The notes: a model not told the origin generated them from the sequence alone. 64,000 nucleotides of DNA from Acorus gramineus (GCA_030737835.1 CM060855.1:430791-494790); one strand, 5' to 3'; positions 12,808-25,800 are shown, counted from the first letter of the stretch. Made by a program: numbers and translations.

Positions 12808-13629
12808 TCTAGTTTGATCACATAAACACAAATCATTTATCAAATACTAGAGGAGTGTTTTTCCATGCCTCTAGTGGTTGTAAGCAACAAATATCATTTG
12901 GACAACATAATTATAAAAATCTTATTATATAATGGTGAGGCTTTCTAAGTGGAATTTGTTGTGTTTATTAATTGATTCTGAACTGGAGATCTCTCTGCAT
13001 TCTTGATATTTGCAAATTCATGAAGATGGTGCATTTTAATCGGGCATTAACAGACCATTCATTGCAAGCGATTTGTATTGGTAGAGATTTGCTGCCCCAA
13101 AAAATTAAGATTTTTTTTGTGCCATACACTACAATATAATCACATACACTATGATAGCGCAATATATATTATGTTATCGTATCGTATAAGGTTGTAAAAT
13201 GAGCTGTAAAATAGATTGAGTGTATCAACACTTTAAGTAATAACCCTTACCCCTTTATTTGGATACCTGATACTATCATCATCATACGTAGATTCAGATA
13301 AACCACGTTTTTGTGTTTTCCGAGCATGCTGGCCAAAGCCTCTGGCGGCCGGACTTGATTGCGGATACTTTACACAAAAATAGAGTGATGTTATTCGGAT
13401 TCGGATCCCTTTGGATCGGATTCGGATCCCTTTGGATCGGATACGGATATTTTTTTGATAATTGACATGTTTGAATATTAACATTAATTTGAATAATCAA
13501 TTAATATTTTAAAAAGACGTCAAAATTAAAATTAAAATTTTAAGACTTATTATCTCTTTCAGATATCATATATTAAAAATTTAAGGGCAATTAGCATAAA
13601 TAGCACCGTTTAAACGAAAATTAGCAAAA
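12808..13629. other. 3' flank of PDS5-like gene with repeat debris
   Basis: The first few hundred bases are probably 3' UTR. From about 13100 there are transposon-like traces: the CATACACTA-rich end motif also present near 46310 and 50740, and at 13395-13440 a tandem duplication of a GGATTCGGATCCCTTTGGATC unit (about 20 bp) resembling the ATCCGTATCC-type repeats at 52995-53570. No gene is seen. Confidence 0.45.
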
Positions 13630-14843
13630 CAGTGGTGATACCCAGACCCCAAAAAATAAGCCCCACTCATAGACCCCATGAGGTGTCATTATTTTATTGG
13701 TTCTTATTAATTGGTTTGTTGACTTTTCAAAAAGGGTAAAATGTTAAAATACAAATATGCCATTCATTAAAAATCTATCCCATTAACCCAAATCCCCCCA
13801 TTTTCTCTATTCGGTTATTAGTGAATCTTAAAATCCATTTATCCATTTTAAATTTTGAATTTTGAAATCCTTACCTAAATTACAATTAAAATTAAATTAC
13901 ACAAAAAATTATCTAAATTGTTTTAATCAAAATTCTTCTTCAAACTTATATTCTTATTATACACATTAAATTTTTTTTTAAGAATGTTATTAACTGAACA
14001 TTAAAAAATTCAGGTATTTATTGTATTCAAATTTAAATAAAAAAACATATATAGTTACTATATGAAGCAGTTACATCAAATACATTTCTTAAATATTTAT
14101 ATCTCTCACAACGATTTGTTACATTTACATAAAAATTGTTACATTTACATTTAAACAATTTATAAACAGATTCTATTTTCAATAGTCAGTTACATTTTAT
14201 AGAAAATGTCAAACACCTTTTTTGTTGTGTGATACATTTAATAAATATATGTATTTGACTATTACATTAATAAATGTAACAAATATAAATTACTACATGC
14301 ATTTAAACAAATGCAATACACAAATAAATGTTACATTTCAGACTGTTACATTTATTCGATGTCAGAAATGTAACATTAACATCATACAAATCATATATAA
14401 ATTAAATGTAACTAACCTTAGAAACAATAGAACAAAGAAACAGAGGATTTTGAAACGCTTTGTAGCATCCTCCATCATTTTTATCATCTCCTCCTTTCTA
14501 TGTTGATCTGATCACCGCCTATAATTGACTTCTTTTGCAGTTTTTTTTTTGGAAGATCTTTGAAAAGTTTAGGTTGGAAGAGAAGAGACCATCTCAATAG
14601 AATTTTGATTAAAAAGAGTTTACTCGGAAAAAAGAATTGTGTCCGTCCAGACTCACCTTCACTTTTTTTATTTAAAGATCTTTTTTTATTTTTTATTTAA
14701 TCAATCATAATTGTCTCCTTATTTTGTGGGGATCAGTTATCAAAAAAAAAAAATTAACTAAGGGTATAACAGGTATTAGACACATGCCACCTCATGGGGC
14801 CTTTGATGGGGCCTGTGAAGTTGGAGCTTGGAAATCATTATTG
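13630..14843. mobile_element. Non-autonomous Mutator-like element, copy 2
   Basis: A 1214-bp element bounded by a perfect 9-bp direct repeat TTAGCAAAA (13621-13629 and 14844-14852). The left end carries AAGCCCCACTCATAGACCCC and CATGAGGTG; the right end is its imperfect inverted copy with CACCTCATGGGGCC. The interior is AT-rich with many short TGTAAC/GTTACA motifs (14060-14420) and contains no plausible gene. It is related by its ends to the copies at 1445-1976 and 55053-56550. Confidence 0.75.
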
Positions 14844-14859
14844 TTAGCAAAAATAGCAC

Positions 14860-15200
14860 TAGACGGGGAATATTTGCAAAAAATAGCACTCGTCAGCGCT
14901 GACCATTTTTTTTTTTTTTTTTTGCACCTGAGGCGCTATATATATATAGCGCCTCCGGTGTAAATCCCATTACATAGGAAGGCGCCGTAGTATATATATG
15001 GCGCCTCCAGTGTAAATTTGTGCCACCACAGTGGGGGGCGTTTGCAAAGGAGACGCCGTATATATATGACGTCTCCCTTTAACACTGAAAAACATTGGAG
15101 GCGCCGTGTATATATGATGCCTACAGGTATTTTTCTAACACTTAACCAGGGCGCGCGGATACAAAGGAGGCGCCATATAAAAACCCTTCTCCTTCCTCTA
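14860..15200. repeat. Cluster of GGCGCC/AT-rich hairpins
   Basis: Within about 250 bp there are several successive short inverted repeats in which GGCGCC or AGGCGC flanks a TATATATA core, for example 14930-14953, 14978-15008, 15046-15085 and 15100-15125. They are preceded by a T-rich tract and the phrase AAAAATAGCACTCGTCAGCG. The pattern resembles ends or subterminal regions of plant transposons, but no element boundary could be fixed. The short open frames crossing it on both strands are probably by-products. Confidence 0.55.
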
Positions 15201-15299
15201 AGAATCCAACAATTTCTGTCGCGAATCTGCATGGAGGGCGACCGGGCGATGACGAGGTGGACCAAGGGTTGTCTCTCCCTCTTGGGTTTTTAGTCGATT

Positions 15300-16416
15300 T
15301 CAAAGGACAACTATTTGGTAGGCTTGTATTGTAGCATTTGTTTATTGTGTTTTTTTATAAAATTGGATGGACAGCTGGTGACCTTGTGGGAGACAAGGAG
15401 TAATGGCTTATCATTATTTACATCTGAATGTTTGATTTTTATTTCCAGGTTCTTCTACTAATCTACTTCTAGAAAGTGTTCTCCTCCCTTTTTTTTGGAT
15501 TAAAAAAATGTGTGATGACAAATTGACAATGTAATTAAGATGTATAAGTGTACTTAAATGTAGGTGTGTGTGTGTGTATAAGTGGTCCAAGTGGATAAAG
15601 ACTTATCTATATCATTGTTTGAGAATATTAGACAAAATATATATTTTTTAGATTTTTTATTATGCATGTTAGTGGAGACCAAGAGAGAGAGAGAGAGAGT
15701 CCTATCTCCCTTTTGAATTTTTATTTATTTATTATCTAATATTTTATTTTAATATTTTAATGTGTGGAGCTTTTAATGTCCAACTTTTAATATTAAGATT
15801 TTAGAAAAAGTAAAAAAAAATAATGTTGTCAGTTGTGTGATTTGCCTTTGCTAGAATTGAAAGTGAAAATAGTGAAAAAGGTATGTGGAATTTTGAATTT
15901 CTGTTACCCCCGCCCCCCCTTCCAATGTAAAATCCTGGTTCCGTCCCTGAATATAAATATGTTATTACTAGCATCATTGGAGTCAAATCGGCCGAGATAT
16001 AGAAATCAAATTTTCAATTTAGAAAGATATATGCAATAGTGAATTCTTAAAATGATTTTATCCTGAATTTCACTTTTTTTTCTCTCAAAGAATATGTTCA
16101 CTCTTTAATATACACTAGCTTTAATGTATGTGCATTCGCACAAGTTAATAAAATGCATATCAAATACAAAATATATATGAAAACATACTTGCAATGTTTA
16201 TGAAAAGAAGCAACAACACAACAATATCACATTCAAGGCCAACAAAAACTTGAAGGGTGTCCTATTATTCTCATGCACAACTAAATTGAAATAAAATTTC
16301 ACTTTTCTCACTAAGTCACATCATTTACCTTTAAACTTATACCTAAATTTTGTCAAACAATACTTTTAAAGAATAATTACATGAAAGTATTTTGAGCTGT
16401 GTTTTCAAAAAGATGA
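15300..16416. other. Gene-free intergenic sequence
   Basis: No gene was found. It includes short GT and GA microsatellites (about 15562-15578 and 15682-15698) and AT-rich spacer, plus a fragment at 15895-15950 (CCGCCCCCCCTTCCAATGTA) that has the look of a common plant dispersed repeat. Confidence 0.5.
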
Positions 16417-19400
16417 TCAGAGTATTGATAGGAGTTTCTTCATTTCATTTTTGGATAAGCCAAGTTCTTTGGACTTCAAAAGACCCTCTTGTGCCTTCAT
16501 CCTGAATGGAAATATACATGAAAGATTAAGAAAAAGCAGTTGCAGACATTTCATCAAAACACTCATATAGAAACTACAACAAGATGCCCCAATGACTGCA
16601 ACCTGCATGCAAGTATGCAACAGTCCATGAGAAGAATTAAGCAGACAAAAAACAAAAAAATTAATAAAAAGGTATGGTGTACAGAGAAACTCATCAGAAC
16701 ATTGTAAAGCCAAAGGAAGCTCTTCAATGGACTATTATCATTAACCACAAAACAGTTAAATATATGCAATATGTCCTCGAAAAGCAGTATTTGCAAATGA
16801 CTTGCTCCACAAATATCTCTTTGAAGTTAGTCATACTTAAAACTAATCTTCTCTGTTGAAAGAACAAGAAGTTTATCAGATGGAGGAAGTGAAAGTATCC
16901 ACTGCAAACTCAACATGGAAGATAACCTATACAATAAATATGAGAGATATATACATTTATCTCGCTTCAATTTCACAATCTTTACCAAGATAAAAGGTGC
17001 CTTATGTCTCCCAAATAACCACCAAGTTCGAAATTTGAATAAGTATACAACTCTAAAATGCATCCAGAAAATTTGTTCAATCATAGCAAAATATAATATA
17101 CCAACTATAACATTGTATAGCCAACTCCAAGAATTTATAAAACTCTTGTCAAACAACTTAATGGAAACCTAGCATTTTTAGTTGACCTCCCAAGCTAGAC
17201 AATTGAAAGAACTGTAGATTTTCTGGGAGGCCAACATACATACCAAATTTCTATAGAAGGCTAAGTAGACTGTCCAAGTAGAAGTTTAATTGGCTCCTGC
17301 TAGTCCAAGGGCAGTGGGATCATTTCCATGAGAACAGGATGTAGGAAAACAACCCGATGCTCTAATAAGACTTACTAAAAAGTGCATTGTTTAAAGCAGA
17401 CATTAAGAATGAACATGACCATCAAACCTTGTCCATTCCACCGGATTAATATTTTGTATACTCGGAATTTATTGAGTCAACTCAACATTAGTATCAGCAT
17501 CAACACTTGTTTGAAAATCTGGTCTGGAAGGCTTGTCAGAGTTGGGCATGAAATTTTTGGCCTGTGATTAAATGGTAATTAACAACCCTTGGAGCTAGAG
17601 ATCAACTTCATTCATGGTAGATTTGTCTCACAACTTCTTCCCATCAGGTCTTCTGACCCGCTTCTTGGGTTCGCCATTCCTAGTACACATATGAATGCTA
17701 TGATATGTATGCTTGAAAGGTAAAAATTACCTCTTTTTTTTCAAGATTCCAATCAAAGTACTTTGCACATATTTCATGTAGTTTGGTGCGTAAAAACGGA
17801 TGTGGAGTACATACTCTACAAAAATAAAGTGTGGATGCTCAGTCTTTAATTCTATATAACAGAAAGCAAGATTTAGCTTATGTCCCTTTTTACACAGGTT
17901 TGGTGACAGATTAAATAAGATTTTGCCAAAAAGAAAGATTTCCAGGGCTTGATATTTTCTATGGAAAAAATGTTCCATGTGCACTAAGAGTCATCAAGTG
18001 TTAGAACTCGGGATTAAAATCAATTTGTAAATGATGTATGACTCTTTTCCTCTGAAATGTGGTTGATATTTTAGCTTCAGGTATGCATTGATCACTTGCA
18101 AGAATTGTATGGTTGATATTTTAATTTCAGTTGAAAATCATCATTCAAAGACAACAGATCAGCAGCAAGTTGGAAAATTTAGATATGAGTTTTCCAACTT
18201 TCAACCAATGGTATTGTGAACAAGTGTGAAATAACCAAACATGCATCATTCAAAGTTAAAAACTTTGCATAATATGTAGCACTAAAATTGTAGAATCCCA
18301 CATGAAAAACTTCATATCTCAACTGAAGATTGAATACACAAGAACATGTCTGCCTCCATCCTCATAGTGGTTAGCTCTAATCAATGTTGATTATATTTAT
18401 TTATACTCGGCCCATGTCAGTATAACTCATATTCTATTCTGTCTGAAGAGCCACCTCAAAATATGTAAAAAAACCTTCCTAGAATTCAAAGCATCATCCA
18501 CAAAATCAAGGTAGGATATTACCTTATTGGCATCTGCGTTGGAGATCTCCTTCAGAATGTTATCTTAACCTTAAGCAATTACAAATTCTTTAGCTCAATT
18601 AAACTATAATTATTAAAAACAGATAAAATGATGAAGGTGTAAAAAAAAATTTTTAAAAAGGTCAAATTAAGTTGAGTTGGATCAAGAAATCAGACAAGAA
18701 TATCTGAATAAGCAATAATGTGCCAATACATGTTTTAATCAACAGTTTCAATGATCCAAATTATAAAAGTCATGCAGTTTGCAAATGGACACTATAAAGT
18801 TATAGATATTGCAGCATTTCAGATATGAAAAACATATTCTTTATAAGAGGCATCTTTATTATAATTCCTATTTCAGATTCTTATTCTGATAAAAAAAAAG
18901 AAAACTTTAGGGAACCATGGTTACCAATAGATTAATGATGACAAGCTTTAATTTTATTCACTACAATTGATAGTTAGAGATAGCTTACCTTTTTTCAATG
19001 CTGTAAATAAGTCTGTTTGGAATAACAGTATATCACTTCTAATTATGTTTTTTTTTTAAATAACATTATATAATTATATTCTAAAAAAATGATACACAAA
19101 TTATCCATCACCCCTGATGTAAAAGAAGTCATCATAATTTCCATCTACTCATATGATAAAAACTAACTTGCAGACTGATTTCACTATACAGTATCAATAA
19201 TGCCTTCCTAGGTTTGTATTCACAATTTACCCTTAACTCATGTGAAAATAGGTTTGACTCATCTCCATGAAAAATAAAACATTTAAATCCACCTATCCTT
19301 GTATAAGTTTGCTTCAGTGGGATTGCAAACATCAACTTCCAATAAGAGAGCTAAATGTATGTATACATGTTAAATACTGAAAACTATAGATAATGAAAGC

Positions 19401-20694
19401 AAGGGACTGATTAATCATAAGCATTTTAATTTGAAAACGATAGATAACTGTTAAACAATGATAATATTTGTGTTCATTTTTTGAATTTTTTTTTTTTTAT
19501 AAAAAATAGACATCCTTAAACAAATATATATTTCATTATCATGAATCATGTAGCTATTGGAAAGTACAAAAAGTGCATTAAAAAAATTATAACTTTACAG
19601 TGTTTATCGCAAGAACTTTCATAAGCAATATATATCGATATCATCATTATATGGGGATGAAATCTACTGTAAAAAAAATTTCTGAAGAAAAAAATTCTTG
19701 AAAGTTAAATCGACCAAGGGATACAATAAAGATGTATTAAGATATTAGTCCTTAATTTAAATTAAACAGTAACATCAATACAACAATCACGATAAATTAA
19801 AAAACAACTACTAATTGATGATGAAATGAAAATATAGTGTACCAACAAAAATTATCCACCAGATGGACATCCATTTATACTAACCAAAGCCCTTAATTTA
19901 AATTAAACAATATGGTCAATACAACAGTAACAAGAAGGGAGAAATATTTATTGTAAAATAAAAATAAAATTTCTAAAGTACTCAAAAAACATTTTCTTAT
20001 CCACCTCTTTCAGGGTCGTCCTATTCAAATGAAATGTAGATGCCCCATCTTTAGTTAAAAAATACCAGTACGACATAATCATTTGACTACCCATTGAAGC
20101 AGTAATCCAATTGTTTTGTCAACATTTTTTATATGATTGTCTACCTTTTTTTATTGATAAGTTTGGTGTTAATTTGTTAAATAGATAGACCAAAAGCCTA
20201 CCCATAACAGTCGATTGAGGAAGCTGTTCAATGGTAGGATGAACAAGGACCTTTCCCATCTCAAAACAACAAAAACGAGTTAATTAAAAAGGATGTAAAT
20301 CATTGCTACCCCAATATATAACATTGACATATTGATGTCAATCACTTGCTAATCCTCACCATATACTATGTGATCATCTACCTTCACCAATGGAAAATTT
20401 CATATTAGTATATATTAATTTTCATCAATACACGCGTGGATGGATGACATGTGTCTATCAAATATTCACGTCTTTCATCAACTAAAAAAATATACATAAA
20501 GATCACATATGCTTTTTGATGGACACGTCATTTATCCAAATATGTATTGATCCCATTATTATCCAAATATGTATTGATCCCATTATTATCCAAATATGTA
20601 TTGATCCCATTAGTACGTACTGATATAAAAAATTTTCCTCGCCAATCATAGTGGTAGCCTCTGGATTTGAGGGTTGGCCGTAGTTGGCCTCCAT
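16417..20694 (-). CDS. Possible unrecognised multi-exon gene (tentative exons only)
   Basis: Several splice-bounded pieces suggest a minus-strand gene. A start codon at 20694 in good context (GACGCCATGGAGG) opens a 25-codon exon-like piece, MEANYGQPSNPEATTMIGEE and onward, up to a GT near 20620. Further candidates are 18523-18563 (NILKEISNADANK), 16837-16901 (WILSLPPSDKLLVLSTEK), 16683-16731 (SIEELPLALQCSDEFL) and a terminal exon 16417-16501 (ends SKNEMKKLLSIL then stop). Each has AG before and GT or a stop after it. They do not all join in phase, and other exons must be missing. No family is recognised, so this may be a gene, a decayed gene or coincidence. Confidence 0.3.
20533..20613. repeat. 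Three tandem copies of a 27-bp repeat
   Basis: The unit TATCCAAATATGTATTGATC plus seven bases starts at 20533, 20560 and 20587, with almost no divergence between copies. It lies just inside the first intron of the tentative minus-strand gene, next to its exon 1. Confidence 0.9.
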
Positions 20695-20699
20695 GGCGT

Positions 20700-21271
20700 C
20701 GGATGGTGGCGAGGCGGAAGGACTGACTTTGGTTCTAATCTTATATGTCAGATTGATCTTGATAATCTAATATTGAATCAATTCTGATTCTTCAATCTAG
20801 ATAATCTAATAATGAATAATTTCTAATTCTTTGGATTTTCAAAGATACATATAGTTTATAGATAATTAATAAACTTAAATTCAAATACATTTGTTTTCAT
20901 GCATTCACATCTAATGTATGAACATTTATACATATTTAGATTAAAAGAAGGATAGTGTTATGTACAACCCTTTTACTAGTCTCAATTTCAGCCTACACAT
21001 ATTTTGAATGTTTTATAAATAATATATTTCATCCAATGAGGTATGTGCTTTTATAAAAAAAAAAAGATGAAGTAAGACTTCAATGAATTGCATTGATGCA
21101 TTTATAAAAAATGTAAAAAATTTATATTAAAACATATTACACATACTTCATTAATGTGGGTATATGCTCCGATGATTTTCTATGACCAGGAAATAAACTG
21201 TGTAACAACACTCAAGTCATCACATGGAAGGGGCGGGGAATCTGAACATTTCACAGTATTTACTTATCTTA
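20700..21271. other. Gene-free spacer, probable upstream region of the tentative minus-strand gene
   Basis: AT-rich with no coding signal. A segment at about 20945-21190 (ATGAGGTATGTGC, then AAAACATATTACACATACTTCATT) resembles the MITE-like sequence at 54040-54290, which carries ATGAGGTATATGC. Confidence 0.4.
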
Positions 21272-21712
21272 GCCCCCGTTTGGAATGGGGATAGGATTTA
21301 TTCTTGGGTATACATTTATCCGAGCATAAGTGAATATAAATAAGGATAAAGTGATTTTGTGTTTGATTGTGTTTTGAATTATTCTCGTTGATAAACGTAA
21401 GAATAAATGTTTTTGTTGTTTGGGTAAAATGTAAATAAAGTATGGATAAGAATTTATAAAAAATAAAAAAATAATGATAGTTGATTTGACAGGTGATTTA
21501 TAAGAGGTGATGACAGTTGATTTGACAGTGGACCCACATATTCTCTGGGTCGAATAACCTAGAATAACTTTTTAGGGGTTGATTGGAATCCATATACCAT
21601 TTTATATCAGTTTATTCTGACATACTTTATCTGGAGTCACCTGGGCTTTCCAAACACAATAAAATTTTTATCCGAGGTTATCGGGAGGTTTATTCTCATT
21701 CCAGACATCGGT
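21272..21712. mobile_element. Tourist/Harbinger-like MITE, copy A
   Basis: A 441-bp element flanked by the 3-bp target repeat TTA (21269-21271 and 21713-21715), as expected for PIF/Harbinger transposons. Terminal inverted repeats are GCCCCCGTTTGGAAT on the left and, reverse-complemented, CCGATGTCTGGAAT on the right. The subterminal arms are AT-rich and partly complementary (AATAAACCT/GGATTTATTC type). There is no coding capacity. A longer relative lies at 63147-63878. Confidence 0.75.
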
Positions 21713-21933
21713 TAAAGGTGTTGTGCCTTATCTTACTGCCACGTAGATTCCTTCTCTTTGTCGTTACAGCGCTTATCGTTTAATTTATAGTGCGGCACGG
21801 GTTCATTTGAAAGACATATCACACCCAGGCCAAGGGTATTTTCGGTAAATTGTCTCTGCTAAGCTCGACTATAAAATCTCCAATTTTCGGAATTGAATTC
21901 AATTCCCTCCTTTTTTTCACTTTCAAACCACTA

Positions 21934-21955
21934 CTCTCTCTCTCTCTCTCTCTCT
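21934..21955. repeat. CT dinucleotide microsatellite
   Basis: About eleven CT units in the leader of the truncated gene copy. A shorter CT-rich tract stands at the same place upstream of the intact gene (about 46848-46860), as is common in plant 5' UTRs. Confidence 0.9.
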
Positions 21956-22180
21956 AAATTAGGGTTTCAAAACCTTCAAATTGCATCCGATAATGTCAAC
22001 CGCGAAGCCGACAAACAAGAGACGGGGAAGGGTTTTCGAGATCGTCAAACCAGAGAAGAAGAAGAACAAGAGAGAAGATGATAATGTCGATTCTGATCTC
22101 CCCTCGTACACCTTCCTTCATTTCTCGACCGTTCTTTTTCTTTTGAATCTTTATCTGAAATTGATCGTCAAAAAATTATT
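21955..22180 (+). pseudogene. Truncated duplicate of exon 1 of the coiled-coil gene at 46901
   Basis: From the leader (AAATTAGGGTTTCAAAACCT) through the start codon at 21993, the 38-codon first exon, its splice donor and about 65 bp of intron, this matches 46861-47085. By eye about ten of 113 coding bases differ. The peptide keeps the basic stretch TNKRRGRV and the acidic/basic tail of the intact exon. Similarity stops just before the intron acceptor, so exons 2-8 are absent and the frame runs into unrelated sequence to a stop at 22251. It could be transcribed but would give only a short basic peptide plus read-through. Confidence 0.85.
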
Positions 22181-22269
22181 GAAAAGCATTAAAACACATA
22201 AACACAACATGCTCAAATCCTGGAAAAAAAAACCCCAAGAAAAAGAAATTTAAGAAAAACCATATTTTT

Positions 22270-22547
22270 ATTGGGATTCTTAGTTTTAAGTCCCCACAAA
22301 ACATCATATTTAGTGATGGATCCCTTTCTTCTTCGTATTTGGGTTTTAGTCTCCCGATTTAAAGGATAATTCATAGATAGGTCGCTCTCAGAGACTAAAT
22401 AGAAAATTAAATAATTTATGGATAGGTCCCTCTTAGGGACTAAAAAGGAACTATCATTTAAATATAGGGACTAAAACCTAAATACGAAAAATGAAGGATC
22501 GATCACTAAATATGATGGTTTGTGGGGGCTTAAAACTAAAAATCATA
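22270..22547. mobile_element. MITE with long inverted arms
   Basis: The left arm (about 22270-22355, with TTAGTTTTAAGTCCCCACAA and GTATTTGGGTTTTAGTC) is the imperfect inverse of the right arm (about 22463-22547, GACTAAAACCTAAATAC and GGGGGCTTAAAACTAA). The roughly 80-bp arms enclose a short centre with two copies of a GGATAGGTC-type motif. A transcript would form a long hairpin. The target duplication could not be fixed. It abuts the truncated exon-1 duplicate. Confidence 0.7.
22422..22426. other. AT-rich spacer between the MITE and the Copia LTR (marker position)
   Basis: The short interval 22548-22705 contains only AT-rich sequence and the GA repeat; these five bases lie inside the MITE centre and carry no function of their own. 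Given only to state that no gene is hidden here. Confidence 0.1.
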
Positions 22548-22613
22548 TTTTTATTTCATTTAACACCATATTTAAAAATCAAAGAAACAAAATGTTTTAG
22601 CAAAAGATACATT

Positions 22614-22635
22614 GAGAGAGAGAGAGAGAGAGAGA
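22614..22635. repeat. GA dinucleotide microsatellite
   Basis: About eleven GA units in AT-rich spacer just left of the Copia insertion. Confidence 0.9.
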
Positions 22636-22705
22636 CTGATTTTTAAGCAACTAGGACATTCTCAGTATCATGCATGTTATTAATGAGAAACAATCTTGTA
22701 ACATC

Positions 22706-22831
22706 TGTTAGAATATGAAAAGAATGAATCAATCATATTATTAGGGTTTGTATCCAATATTTATAGTACAAAAAGGGAAACAAGGAAAAGACTAATCTAC
22801 CCTTAACCCTAGCATATATATACATTTAACA
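22706..22831 (-). repeat. Copia 3' LTR
   Basis: 126 bp, beginning TGTTAGAATATG and ending TTTAACA when read on the + strand. Being the LTR next to the polypurine tract, it is the 3' LTR of the minus-strand element. One difference from the other LTR: TATCC here against TACCC there. Confidence 0.95.
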
Positions 22832-22840
22832 CCCCCCCTC
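22832..22840 (-). other. Copia polypurine tract
   Basis: On the minus strand GAGGGGGGG lies directly against the 3' LTR, the normal site of plus-strand priming during reverse transcription. Confidence 0.85.
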
Positions 22841-22844
22841 AAAC

Positions 22845-25800
22845 TCATGGTGGATCATACACCGAGAGTTTGCTCAACAAGAAACCATGCCGCTGAAGTG
22901 TATGAGACTTTGTGAAAAAGTCTGATAACTGAAGAGAAGAGGAAATATATGGGAGTGATATAGTCCCGCAATAAAATGATGACGGACGAAGTGACAATCG
23001 ATCTCGATGTGCTTCGTACGTTCATGAAATACTGGATTGCTAGCAATCTGAATGGCGCTCTTGTTGTCACAATATAGAGGAGTAGACAGATAGAATGACG
23101 CCCATGTCAGAGAGGAGGCGTCGAAGCCAAACAACCTCAGCAGTAGCAGATGCCATAGCACGATATTCGGCCTCAGCACTCGAACGAGAAACAATGTCTT
23201 GTTTCTTGGCCTTCCAAGATATAAGAGAGTCCCCAAGAAAGACACATATACCAGTTGTGGATTTTCGATCTGTGACATCTCCTGCCCAATCAGCATCAGT
23301 ATAAGCGCGAAGTTCAAGAGTAGAAGAAGACGGTAACAGCAGAGCACGAGATATAGTGCCACGTAGATAGCGTATAATCCGAAGAACTGCTGCATAATGA
23401 ACAGTACGAGGGGCAGCGACAAACTGACTGACAATATGCACAGCATAGGCAATGTCAGGACGAGTGACAGTGAGATAGACGAGGCTTCCAACAAGCTGTC
23501 TATAACGAGTAACATCAGAGAGTGGTTCTCCATCGTCAGGCCGGAGCTTAGCATGAAGCTCAATAGGAGTGGGAGAAATGCGATCATCAGTTAGACAGGC
23601 ACGGTCGATCAAGTCAGCAGTATACTTGCGTTGGGAGAGAAGATAACCACGCGGAGCAGAAGCAACTTCCAAGCCTAGAAAATAGCGAAGTTTGCCAAGA
23701 TCTTTCATCTCAAATTGACGCTGAAGATGTTGCTTGACCGACTGTATATGAGACGAATCATCGCCGGTGATGATCATGTCATCAACATAAAGCAGCAGGA
23801 TAGTACGATGAGGACCAGAGGTGTGAACAAATAAAGCTGGATCAGAGGAACTCGAACAAACCCAGCAGCACAGATAGCATCAGTGAATCGAGCGAACCAA
23901 GCACGAGGAGCCTGCTTGAGACCATAGAGAGCGCGGTGAAGATGGCATACATGACCAGATGAATGAGGAAGACCCGGAGGAGGAGTCATGTAAACCTCCT
24001 CTGATAAATCACCATGAAGAAAAGCGTTCTTGACATCAAGCTGATAAATGGGCCATTGACGAACAGAAGCAACAGAAATCAAAGTACGAACAGTTGTCAT
24101 CTTTGCTACAGGAGCAAATGTCTCATCATAATCAATACCATGCTGCTGAGTGAAACCACGGGCAACCAACCGAGCCTTGTGACGCTCAATCGAACCATCA
24201 GAGTTGGTCTTGATCTTATAAACCCACTTACAGCTGATAGGAGTCTTCCCTGGAGGAAGTGGTACAATTTTCCACGTATGAGTGCGTTGTAATGCACTAA
24301 GCTCCTCTGCCATAGCACCTTCCCATTCTGGAATGCCGACAGCCTCACGATATGATTGGGGCTCCCAGTGAGTGGAAACAGCTGAAAGAAAACACTGAAA
24401 ACTAGGAGAAAAAGAATCAGAGGCAACCAAGCTAAGTCGTTGAGGAGGTCGACGAGCGCGAGGCGGATTGCGACGAGGAGCAACTGGTGCGGGATCGACT
24501 ACCGGTGCGGGGTCGACTGCGGATGCGGGGTCGACTGCTGGTGTATGGTCGACTGCTGATGCGGGGTCGACTGCCGGGGCATGGTCGACTACTGGTTGAA
24601 CAACATCAGGCGCAGGAGCAACAACAGGGGGACTCGGCTCACATGAATCATCTGAAGGAGATATAGGGGATGGCAAGGTCGTAGATGGGACAGATGAAGG
24701 AATAGAAGCCGGTGGGATAGACGATGGGGATGACTCAGGAGTAGAGAAATCCAGAAAAATAAGGTCATCAACAGTAGACGGAGGAAGTGGAGCCGGAGGT
24801 GAGCGAAGAGCATAATAAGGATGATGCTCCCAAAATGTGACATGACAAGAAATGCGAAGACGTCGTGCAATAGGATCATAACACTTGTAACCCTTATGTT
24901 GAATACTGTATCCAAGAAAAACACACATAGCAGAACGAGGAGAAAGCTTGGTACGTTCAGTGGGAGGAAGAAGAACAAAACATGTGCAACCAAAAACACG
25001 AAGACGAGAATAATCAGGTGGCTGATTGTGAAGCCGCTCAGATGGTGAGATACCACCAGTAATAGATGACGGAGTGCGATTGATGAGATACACACTTGTG
25101 AGAACTGCCTCACCCCAAAACTCAACAGGGACGGATGCAGAAAGAAGTAAAGATCGAGTCATCTCAAGGATGTGACGGTGTTTACGCTCAGCAACGCCAT
25201 TTTGTTGATGAGCATAAGGAGTGGAAAACTGAGGAAGGGTGCCTTGGGATGTCAAATATTCACTAAAAGCCTTAGAACAATATTCACCACCACAATCAGA
25301 GCGTAACACCTTAATACGACGAGAAAATTGAGTCTCAACCATGGTAGCAAAAGAAGTATAAATACGCAATAAATCTGAACGACTAGAGAGAAGGTAAATC
25401 CAAGTGAAACGAGAATAGTCGTCGATAAAAATGACATAATATCGATTTCCCCCTTTTGAAAAAATAGGAGACGGACCCCAAATATCAGAATGAACTAAAT
25501 CAAAGGGAGAATCTGAAATATGCGAACTGGAAGGAAAGGAAGAGCCACTGTCTTACCCAATTTACAGCCCACGCATGGTTGAAGATCCGTGCGAGAAAAT
25601 GATCCTAATGCACCGGTGCTAACAAGATATCGGAGTCTAGGCTGAGACAAATGACCAAGACGACGATGCCAAAGATCGAAAGGGGAAGGGGAATTTGTAT
25701 CTAACTGCACAGAAGCAGCGGAAGGCAGAGGAACATGAAGCTGATCCATGTAATAGAGTCCACCTTGTCGTCGCCCAGTCCCAATCCGTCTCCCAGTAAG

